Position numbers and translations under genes: made by a program
In this document: positions 1 to 6,292 of the stretch, in pieces
Layout of the letters: the number at the start of each line of letters is the position of its first letter
How positions within the stretch are numbered: the stretch's first letter is position 1
Source: DATAFT01 sp035544635
GTDB lineage: Bacteria > Acidobacteriota > Thermoanaerobaculia > Multivoradales > Multivoraceae
Assembly (NCBI GenBank): GCA_035544635.1
Contig: DATKDQ010000157.1
Coordinates: 1-8,790, forward strand
Length of the DNA stretch: 8,790 bases
Direction: 5' to 3'
Notes under the pieces: generated by a model
Seen by the model: only the letters and a program-made list of their open reading frames with translations
Told to the model about the DNA's origin: nothing
Database searches by the model: none

Positions 1-155
1 CGCGGAGACGCGAGGCGCCCGCCCTGCGCGAGCGCTTGCTGGACGGTGGGCCTGCGTCCCCTACGACGGGAAAACCTAGCTCGGCGCCACCTCCTGGCAT
101 GCAGCGTCTAGAGCTGCGCCCCCGCACGGCTGCTAGGATCGTTCGCGGGTGGCAC

Positions 156-776
156 ATGCTCACCGCAAGCGAGTACCACATGCGTGAGCGTTTGCCGCTC
201 AGCGCCGTGCAGGAGTCGATTCTCGATTTCTGTCGGGGCAGAAAGGACACAGTGGTGTTTGGCGCGCAAGCCGTGAACCTCCACACCGAGGCTCCACGGA
301 TGACACAGGACGTCGACCTCCTGTCCGACCGCCCAGGCGAGCTCGCGGAAGCTCTGAAAGCATACCTCCACGAACGGTTGGGCATCGCCGTGCGCTCGCG
401 AAGTTTGGGGGGAGGCCGCGCGTTCCGCATCTATCAAGTGCGCGCGCAGGGCAATCGGCACCTCGCCGACGTGCGGCGCGCCATCCTGCCTCTCGAAGAA
501 GCCATTGAGCGAGACGGTATTCGCTACGCTTCGGTCGAGGTCCTGGTGGCGATGAAGGTCATCGCCCTCACGCGACGGAGGTTCGCTCCGAAGGGAGGCA
601 CCGATCTCGCCGACGTTCGGCGGCTCCTGCTCGCTCGACCCGAGCTTCGAACCGAGACTGGGCCCGTCTCAGTCGCACTGCAACGCCTGGGTGCAAGCAA
701 AGAAGCCTTCGATCTCTGGCGTGACCTGCTGGCCGAGCCGATCGTCTCCGACGAGGAAACCGACGAGGATTACTGA
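156..776 (+). CDS. AbiEii/AbiGii-type nucleotidyltransferase-fold protein (putative toxin)
   Basis: Members of this family have a minimal nucleotidyltransferase fold, and several are toxins of type IV toxin-antitoxin pairs; the substrate of this one is unknown. With the ATG at 156 the protein has 206 residues. The G-A-Q-A-V segment begins near residue 36, followed by R-M-T-Q-D-V-D at about 48-54, the expected metal-binding Asp pair (D52, D54). A lysine in V-A-M-K-V-I-A-L (about K134) and K-G-G-T-D-L-A-D (D150) fit the C-terminal conserved block. The tail is acidic (E-E-T-D-E-D-Y). The start is uncertain: the frame is open to the left window edge (TTG at 36); ATG 156 has a GGGTGG only 3 bases upstream, and ATG 180 (M-R-E-R-L) has a weak GAG 6 bases upstream and fits the family start as I recall it. 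No antitoxin is visible; it would have to lie to the left. The next gene is convergent. Confidence 0.82.
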   Translation: MLTASEYHMRERLPLSAVQESILDFCRGRKDTVVFGAQAVNLHTEAPRMTQDVDLLSDRPGELAEALKAYLHERLGIAVRSRSLGGGRAFRIYQVRAQGNRHLADVRRAILPLEEAIERDGIRYASVEVLVAMKVIALTRRRFAPKGGTDLADVRRLLLARPELRTETGPVSVALQRLGASKEAFDLWRDLLAEPIVSDEETDEDY

Positions 777-887
777 CTCGGCCCTGGGCACCATCGCCTA
801 TCTCCTAGTCGAGTCGCCCCGCTCCTCCGGCCGTAAGCGACACCACCGCGGACTCTGTTGTCGCGGGACCGCGAGACGTGCCCGGAC
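777..887. other. Convergent intergenic stretch, no gene seen
   Basis: These 111 bases lie between the stop of the nucleotidyltransferase gene and the end of the short minus-strand frame at 888-1145. I see no coding-like frame. A CCGCG/CGCGG inverted repeat near 856-876 could form a short stem, but no T-run follows it on either strand, so I do not call a terminator. Confidence 0.5.
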
Positions 888-1145
888 TCACCCGAGCCGA
901 GCATCTCCCACGATCCAGACCGTCTCGTCGGCGAGGACCCGAGCGAAGCGGCTCGCGGAACCCGCGAGTTGCCGCCACTCTTCGACGTCGTAGATAGGGA
1001 TCTCGGCGGGCACGGGCAAGGTCTCGGTCGGCCAGTCGCTCGCCGTGCTTGGGATGAAGGAGCCCCGGCCTCGCCCCCACATCGACGGACGGTTCGAACC
1101 GAGCGCGTCGGGAGAAGGACGCGGAGAGAGAGCGCCGCACGGCAC
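888..1145 (-). CDS. Short unrecognised reading frame, possible gene remnant
   Basis: I do not recognise this protein. The frame runs from GTG at 1145 (85 residues) or ATG at 1082 (64 residues) to TGA at 888-890. The part after residue 22 looks coding: codons end mostly in G or C, and the composition is balanced (I-P-I-Y-D-V-E-E-W-R-Q-L-A, then R-F-A-R-V-L-A-D-E-T-V-W-I-V), unlike the Arg/Pro/Ser-rich frames on the opposite strand. It has no signal peptide, membrane segment or repeat. Neither start has a clear ribosome binding site, and the first 21 residues (Pro/Ser/Arg-rich) look non-coding. It begins 9 bases after the stop of the lipoprotein gene on the same strand, so it may be read through from it. 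It could be a genuine small protein or the surviving piece of a larger gene cut off at the TGA. Confidence 0.38.
   Translation of the reverse strand: MPCGALSPRPSPDALGSNRPSMWGRGRGSFIPSTASDWPTETLPVPAEIPIYDVEEWRQLAGSASRFARVLADETVWIVGDARLG
1083..1110. repeat. 12-bp perfect palindrome within a nested inverted repeat
   Basis: CGGTTCGAACCG at 1090-1101 is a perfect 12-base palindrome. It is flanked by the complementary arms CGACG (1083-1087) and CGTCG (1106-1110). On the minus strand it lies 7 bases before the ATG at 1082 and 45 bases after the lipoprotein stop, so it could be an operator or an RNA hairpin. No T-run follows. It resembles a tRNA T-loop core, but no tRNA body surrounds it. Its function is unknown. 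Confidence 0.4.
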
Positions 1146-1154
1146 GTTCCGGAG

Positions 1155-1676
1155 CTAACGCAGCACCGTCGCGTCGAGCTCTCCCTCCAGCACGTCCATC
1201 GGCCCGAACGTGACGGCGCCGAAGGGCCCGGCGTGGAGGCCGATCGTTCCCTCGAGGCGGTAGCCCACCTCGCGATCGTCCAGCGCGTGGCGCACCACGT
1301 CCGCGACGGCGGACAGGTCGTCGAAGTCGATCGTGACGTCGAGCGGCACCACCGCCAGGTCGCGGGCGCCGAGCTCTAGACCCAGGGGAAAGTCGACGCT
1401 CGCCGCGGCGCGCGTGTCCTCGAGGAAAAGCGTGCCGTCGAGGCGACCGAGCTTCACCCCGAACGGGTTGGGGTTCTCGATCTCCGCCCAGAGTCGCACC
1501 GCGGCGCCCCCGGCGCGGCTCCGCTCCGACGGCGCCACGACCCTCAGCTCGGCAGGGCGTCCGTCGGCCTGCGAGAAGCGAGGCGCCTGGACCACGCGGC
1601 CGAGCTCCGAGAGGGAGCTGCAGCCGGCCGCGAGCACGAGCGCCGCCAGGGCGAGCAACGGAGTGAGTCGTCGCAT
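1155..1676 (-). CDS. LEA14/WHy-domain (LEA type 2) lipoprotein
   Basis: This is a predicted 173-residue lipoprotein. Residues 1-18 are a lipoprotein signal peptide (M-R-R, then a Leu/Ala core) ending in the lipobox L-A-A-G-C, with C19 as the lipidated cysteine. Residues from about 58 to 165 match a LEA type 2 (WHy) beta-sandwich. The hallmark is A-E-I-E-N-P-N-P-F-G-V at about 64-74, then alternating hydrophobic strands (L-D-G-T-L-F-L, L-A-V-V-P-L-D-V-T-I). Plant relatives are linked to desiccation and stress; the role of the bacterial lipoproteins is poorly known. The ATG at 1676 is well supported by GAGGAGG 5 bases upstream; an in-frame GTG start farther upstream (1739) would spoil the signal peptide. 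It lies 192 bases downstream of the permease on the same strand, so it probably has its own promoter or is read through from the permease. Confidence 0.85.
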   Translation of the reverse strand: MRRLTPLLALAALVLAAGCSSLSELGRVVQAPRFSQADGRPAELRVVAPSERSRAGGAAVRLWAEIENPNPFGVKLGRLDGTLFLEDTRAAASVDFPLGLELGARDLAVVPLDVTIDFDDLSAVADVVRHALDDREVGYRLEGTIGLHAGPFGAVTFGPMDVLEGELDATVLR

Positions 1677-1681
1677 GGTCG

Positions 1682-1688
1682 CCTCCTC
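1682..1688 (-). promoter_or_regulatory. Strong Shine-Dalgarno of the LEA-like lipoprotein gene
   Basis: On the minus strand this reads GAGGAGG, 5 bases before the ATG at 1676. It is the best ribosome binding site in the window, and it sets the lipoprotein start. Confidence 0.8.
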
Positions 1689-1868
1689 GCCGCTACCCCG
1701 CTGAGGCGAAGCTGCACTTACCGTGCCACGCGCCGACACGGCCGATCAGGGCGGCGCCGACCAACGGCCCGCCCACCCCTGGCGCGAGCACGGCGAGTCC
1801 CCCGCCGGCGCCGATTCCACCGGTGCTGGAGCCGGCATGGCGCACCGGACGCGCAGGCTGCGAGGCGG

Positions 1869-4322
1869 CTACTCCGCTCGCAGAGTGATCGCGGGATCCG
1901 TCCTCGCCGCCCCGTGCGCCGGCCTGAGGCTCGCGACCGCCGCGGTCAGTGCCACGGCTGCGATCGCCATGGCCGAGATCGTCGGATCCCAGATCTCGAC
2001 GCGGTACAGGAACGGTTGAAGGAAGCGAGAGAGGAGCGCAGCGAGAGCCGCTCCGGTCGCAACGCCGAGGAGCAGGTGCCCGCCGCAGGCGCGAAGGACG
2101 AGCGCGCGAACGTCCCCTGGGGTCGCACCCACCGCGAGTCGGATCCCGAACTCTCGCGCTCGCCGCTCGACGGTCGAGGCGAGCACCGCGTAGAGGCCGC
2201 ACGCGGCGACGAGGAGGGTCGCGATCGCGAACAGCGACAGCACCTGCGCCAGACGGCGTTCGATCCAGGTCGACTCGGCCATCGCCTGGTCGAAGGTCTG
2301 ATGATCGATCGCCGCCGCCCGCGGGTCGGCGTCGGCGATCGCCCGGTCGATCGCTCTCGTGACCGACGAGGCTGCACCGCGCCCGCGCACCACGAGGAAG
2401 CCGCCGCTGCGCGACGCCACCAGGTAGGGCTCGTAGATCATCGCCGCCGCGCTCGGATCGCTGCCGCGCTCGATGCCGAGGTCGGCCACCACGCCCACGA
2501 TCTCGACCCGCCGGCTCTCGGGCGCCCCGAGCTGGATCACCTTCCCCACCGCCGCGCCGTCGAGATGACGGCGCGCGAAGGACCGGCTCACCACGACCGG
2601 CCTCGGCGAGGCGGCGCGATCCCCGCTCTCCCCACCCACGTCCTCGAGCGAGCGCGCGGCGTGAAGATCGGCACCATCGAAGGCGCGGCCTTCGAGCAGG
2701 GCCAATCGCATGGCCGCGAAGAACCCCGGCATCACCTGCAGGTGAGGCACCGCCGGAGGCTCTGCGCGAGGAGGACCGGAGGATCCTTCGACGACGATCG
2801 GCGTGCGGCGAGGACCTCCTCCCGCCGCCGAGGACCTTCCCCACGGCCAGAAGGACGCCAGCGTCGCGGTCTCGATCTCCGGACGCGCTTCGAGACTCGC
2901 GAGCAGTCGCTGGTTGAACGCCCGTCGGGCATCGGGGGTGTCGAGCTGCGGCTGGTAGACGATCGCGCTCGCCAGCCCGGCCGGATCGAACCCGAGCGCG
3001 GGGCGCGAGAGCGCCAGTGCCGTGCTCGCCATGAGGCCGGTGAAGAGCAGGAGAACGAAGCCCGCCGCGATCTGCCCCGCGAGAACGATCCTCACCATCG
3101 CGGACGAGGGCAGCGGATCGGACGACCGTGCTCGCAACCGCAGAGCGGCTCGGGCGGAGCTCCAGAGAGCCGGGGTCAAGCCTCCGAGCACAGCCGCCGC
3201 CCCGCCCGCGAGCGCGGCGATCCCGAGCACCTGTGGGTCGAGCCGCACGTCGATCCAGAACGAGCTGCGCAGCGGTCCTCCGGCCACCAGCCGTCGCGCC
3301 GCGAGCTCGACCAGCGCCCACGCCACACCCAACCCGCCGAGGACCCCCGCGCCGGCGAGGCAGAGCGCCTCGCCGAAGAGCAGCGCGGTGAGGCGAGCTC
3401 GGCTCGCGCCGAGAGCGCTGCGAACGGCCAGCTCGGACTCGCGCGCTGCGGCGTCGACGAGGCGAAGACCCGCCACGTTGAGGCACGCCGCCAACAGCAC
3501 TCCGGCGACGGCCACCGCCATCAGACGAAGAGCCCGCTGCATCCCCGAGTGGAGCACGGCATCGACGTACGGCTCCAGGCGATGCTGGCGCGCTTCACCG
3601 AGTGGGCTCTCCAGGTCGAGCCGCGCGACGAGCGCACCCAGCTCGGCGGCGGCCTGGCGAGGGGAGGCGCCGGCACCGAGCTTGCCCACGGCGAAGAGCC
3701 CGCTGGCCGACCACGGGCGGCCGGCGAACCGCAGGATCCCCCAGATCTCCTGGCGCACCGGAAAGTGGAACCCCTTCGGCATGACGCCGACCACGATCGT
3801 GGGCTCGCCGTTGATTTCCACCACGCGGCCCACCACATCGGGAGCGCCAGCGTACTCGCGCTGCCACAGCGAGTAGCTGAGCAGAGCGACCGGCGCGGCC
3901 CCGGGGTCCTCGTCGGCGACCGCGAAGCCGCGGCCGACGATGGGTTGGACGCCCAGCATCGGGAACAGATTGGCGGTGACGTAAGTGACGGTCGTGCCCA
4001 CCGAGCGCTGCAACCGTGACCGCGACGGCTCGGTCACGACCGCATTGAAGGTGCGGAAGGCCGCCACCTCCGAGAGAGCGCGCTGCGCGTCGCGGATCGC
4101 TCGCCAGTCGTCCGGCCTCATCGCGTACGCGGCGCTGGACCCGGTCGAGAACGCCACGATGCGATCGCCGTCGGGGAACGGCAGACCGCGCAACCACACG
4201 CCGCGGAGCACGCTCGCCATGGCCGCCACCAGACCGATGCCGAGCGCGAGCACCGCCACGGTCAGGGCGCTCGATCGCGACCTTCGCGCCACCGCCCTGG
4301 CAGCGGCGCCGAGCAGGGACAT
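1869..4322 (-). CDS. ADOP-type ABC transporter permease (duplicated FtsX/MacB domains)
   Basis: This 817-residue inner-membrane protein has the two-copy MacB/FtsX architecture of acidobacterial duplicated orphan permeases. First half: a TM helix at about 17-40, a MacB periplasmic domain at about 42-240 (including G-V-Q-P-I-V-G-R-G-F and G-V-M-P-K-G-F), then three helices at about 264-388 with the FtsX signature E-S-E-L-A-V-R-S-A-L-G-A-S-R. Second half: a helix near 412-436, a second periplasmic domain at about 440-655, and three helices at about 692-805 with R-E-F-G-I-R-L-A-V-G-A-T. It ends in the typical D-P-A-I-T-L-R-A-E. No ATPase gene lies nearby, as is usual for the family, so the partner ATPase and substrate are unknown. 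MacB-like systems couple ATP hydrolysis to periplasmic movements rather than classical import. The N-terminal cytosolic prefix found in many ADOP proteins is absent. ATG 4322 is preceded by no clear ribosome binding site. It lies 31 bases after the K+ channel stop and is probably co-transcribed with it. Confidence 0.92.
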   Translation of the reverse strand: MSLLGAAARAVARRSRSSALTVAVLALGIGLVAAMASVLRGVWLRGLPFPDGDRIVAFSTGSSAAYAMRPDDWRAIRDAQRALSEVAAFRTFNAVVTEPSRSRLQRSVGTTVTYVTANLFPMLGVQPIVGRGFAVADEDPGAAPVALLSYSLWQREYAGAPDVVGRVVEINGEPTIVVGVMPKGFHFPVRQEIWGILRFAGRPWSASGLFAVGKLGAGASPRQAAAELGALVARLDLESPLGEARQHRLEPYVDAVLHSGMQRALRLMAVAVAGVLLAACLNVAGLRLVDAAARESELAVRSALGASRARLTALLFGEALCLAGAGVLGGLGVAWALVELAARRLVAGGPLRSSFWIDVRLDPQVLGIAALAGGAAAVLGGLTPALWSSARAALRLRARSSDPLPSSAMVRIVLAGQIAAGFVLLLFTGLMASTALALSRPALGFDPAGLASAIVYQPQLDTPDARRAFNQRLLASLEARPEIETATLASFWPWGRSSAAGGGPRRTPIVVEGSSGPPRAEPPAVPHLQVMPGFFAAMRLALLEGRAFDGADLHAARSLEDVGGESGDRAASPRPVVVSRSFARRHLDGAAVGKVIQLGAPESRRVEIVGVVADLGIERGSDPSAAAMIYEPYLVASRSGGFLVVRGRGAASSVTRAIDRAIADADPRAAAIDHQTFDQAMAESTWIERRLAQVLSLFAIATLLVAACGLYAVLASTVERRAREFGIRLAVGATPGDVRALVLRACGGHLLLGVATGAALAALLSRFLQPFLYRVEIWDPTISAMAIAAVALTAAVASLRPAHGAARTDPAITLRAE

Positions 4323-4353
4323 ACCCGCGCAGTCTAGCCGCAGCGCGCGTTCG

Positions 4354-6066
4354 TCACGCGACCCCTGCGCCGAACAGCTTCGCGAACTCGGCCCTCTGCT
4401 CCGCGGTGCCCACTGCGAGCAGGCTCTGGCCGGCTTCGAGCGTCCGGGTCGCCGGCGGATTGACGACGGAATCCGCGCCGTCGTTGATCCCGATCACGTT
4501 GATGCCGGTGCGGGCGCCGATCGCGCTCTGCGCCAGGGTCTTGCCGTCCAGGGCGGAGGTGACCGGCAGCGCGAAGAACTCGACGCCCTGCCCCAAGAGC
4601 ACCAGCTCGCGGCCCTGGAGCACCGCCGTGACCGACTCGATCGCCAGGCCCGCGAAGCTCAGGACCAGGTCGGCGCCGGCGCGATGGATCGACTCCAGGT
4701 TCCGCTCGTGCGTGATGCGGCTCACGATGCGCACGTTGGGGTTGAGACGCCGGCAGTACACGGCGAGGTAGATGTTGGTGGCGTCGTCGTTGGTGCTCAG
4801 GAGGACCGAGGGAGCCTCGGCGATTCCGGCCCGGTCCATCACCTCCCGGTCGGCGGCGTCGCCGACGATGACCTCGTCGGCGAAGCCCTGGAGGTACCGC
4901 TCGATCGAAGGATCCCGCTCCACGATGCGGACCGGCATGCCGTTGCGCTTGAGGAAGCCCGCGGCGGCGCTCCCGACCTTGCCTCCCCCCAAGACCAGGA
5001 CCGGGTTGAAGTTGACGTCGTAGATCACGAGGTAGGTGTCGAGCTCGGTGATCTGCTCGACCGTCCCCACCACCACCGGAACGCTCACGTCGGTGAGGAC
5101 GGTGTCCGGCCTGGCCAATCGCAGGCGACCGCGCTCCCAGACGCCGATCACGTTGACGCCCAGGGCGTCGCGCAGCCGGGCGTCACGGATGGTGCGGCCC
5201 GCGAGCGGAGTGCCGTGCACCGGAAACTCGGCGATCAGCAGATCCTTGAAGCGGCCGATGACGTGGGCGTGCGCGTGGCCGGCGCTGACGCGGATGGCGA
5301 GCTGCTCGCCGAGCTGGCGCTTCAGAGGCAGGACGTGGGTCGCCCCGGCGAGCTGCAGGATGTCCTCCGAGTCGTCCTCCTCCACGATGGCGACGATCGG
5401 GAGCTCGGCTGCCACCTCACGCACCGTGAGCGTGATGTTCGTGTTCGCGGCGTCGCCCACGTTCGCCACCAGCGCACGCGCGCGCGGCGCGCCGGCGGCG
5501 ACGTAGGTCTCCACCGCGTCGAGGTCGCCCACCACCACCGAGACGCCGTCCGAGAACAGGTTCGCCGCGACCGCCGGGTCGGGCTCCAGGACCAGATGGG
5601 GAATTTCCAGTATGCGGAGCCGCTCGATCACCATCCGCGCGATGTCGTCGTACCGGCACAGGATGACGTGACCGGCGAGCCGCGCCGGCGCCGCGCGCGG
5701 CGCGCGCTGCCGGATGCGCGCCTCGAGCCACGGAGCGTAGAAGAAGCGGATGAAGGCGAACGGCAGGACGATGAGCAGGAAGACGACGCCCGAGAGAAGG
5801 ACCAGGAGGCTGAACGCCCTGCCGACGTCACTCTGGAACGTGATGTCTCCGAAGCCGAGGGTGGTCATCACCGTCAGCGTCCAGTAGAGGCCCGTGAGCC
5901 AGGTGTGTCGCACCCCCTCGGCCTCCCACATGATCCAGTGGAAGAGCACGGTGTAGAGCGCGATCAGGCCAGCGAGGAAAGCCAGGTACTTGCCCAGCGC
6001 CCGCAGGTTGCTGCGGATCTCGCCCTCGGTGAGGAGGTAGGCGATCTCGCTCGGAAGGAACTTCAT
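4354..6066 (-). CDS. Two-TM potassium channel with tandem RCK (TrkA-N/TrkA-C) domains
   Basis: This 570-residue protein is a predicted ligand-gated K+ channel in the cytoplasmic membrane. The pore has a helix at about 25-46, a pore loop with the filter T-L-G-F-G-D (69-74, in place of T-V-G-Y-G-D), and a second helix at about 84-108. Two regulator-of-K+-conductance units follow: RCK1 at about 131-345 and RCK2 at about 354-566, each a Rossmann TrkA-N plus a TrkA-C. RCK2 has an intact dinucleotide-binding loop, L-G-G-G-K-V-G (359-365), with an acidic residue at the end of strand 2 (E383). RCK1 has C-R-Y-D-D-I-A instead of the glycine loop, so it probably does not bind NAD in the usual way. The layout matches GsuK-like multi-ligand channels, in which four pores sit on an octameric RCK ring. 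ATG 6066 has no obvious ribosome binding site, and no in-frame alternative lies upstream. It is divergent from the protease gene. Confidence 0.93.
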   Translation of the reverse strand: MKFLPSEIAYLLTEGEIRSNLRALGKYLAFLAGLIALYTVLFHWIMWEAEGVRHTWLTGLYWTLTVMTTLGFGDITFQSDVGRAFSLLVLLSGVVFLLIVLPFAFIRFFYAPWLEARIRQRAPRAAPARLAGHVILCRYDDIARMVIERLRILEIPHLVLEPDPAVAANLFSDGVSVVVGDLDAVETYVAAGAPRARALVANVGDAANTNITLTVREVAAELPIVAIVEEDDSEDILQLAGATHVLPLKRQLGEQLAIRVSAGHAHAHVIGRFKDLLIAEFPVHGTPLAGRTIRDARLRDALGVNVIGVWERGRLRLARPDTVLTDVSVPVVVGTVEQITELDTYLVIYDVNFNPVLVLGGGKVGSAAAGFLKRNGMPVRIVERDPSIERYLQGFADEVIVGDAADREVMDRAGIAEAPSVLLSTNDDATNIYLAVYCRRLNPNVRIVSRITHERNLESIHRAGADLVLSFAGLAIESVTAVLQGRELVLLGQGVEFFALPVTSALDGKTLAQSAIGARTGINVIGINDGADSVVNPPATRTLEAGQSLLAVGTAEQRAEFAKLFGAGVA

Positions 6067-6292
6067 GGCGGTGTCGCGGGTGCGATCGAACGGGGCGTCT
6101 TCGCCGGCGGCTGGGTCTGCTCACTCGAGGGCGCGGCGCACGCCCCCTCCGCGCACGAGCTGGACGTTACGCCAGGTTGCACCTGCCGCGCCACGCGGCT
6201 CCGATTCGACCGCCCCCCAGTCGCACGATGGTCGGGAGTCGGAGTGTGGCGGGCGATGCGAGTACAGCCGCCCCAGCCCGATACGATGAGGC
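6067..6292. promoter_or_regulatory. Divergent intergenic region between K+ channel and protease genes
   Basis: These 226 bases separate two divergent start codons, so promoters for both directions should lie here. On the plus strand, TACGAT at 6282-6287 resembles a -10 box but is only 5 bases from the protease ATG, which would make that transcript leaderless. TTGCAC at 6177-6182 resembles a -35 box but has no good partner. On the minus strand I see no clear promoter. GCGCGG/CCGCGC arms near 6131-6156 could form a stem. None of these sites is firm. Confidence 0.45.

Noticed and set aside
1090..1101. tRNA T-arm-like GGTTCGAACC
   Set aside because: There is no acceptor stem, D-arm or anticodon arm around it, and the palindrome explains the match.
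1805..1835. Imperfect inverted repeat (CCGGC...GCCGG) after the permease gene as a terminator
   Set aside because: The stem is short and interrupted, no T-run follows on the minus strand, and such repeats are common by chance at this GC content.
1693..3486. Long minus-strand open frame overlapping the permease in another frame
   Set aside because: It is Arg/Gly/Ser-rich low-complexity translation, a shadow of the permease gene. Only its last 50 codons lie outside the permease, and these are noted separately as a weak finding.
1914..4019. Long plus-strand open frame opposite the permease
   Set aside because: The translation is rich in Arg, Glu, His and Gly with no membrane or domain pattern, whereas the minus strand encodes a complete permease.
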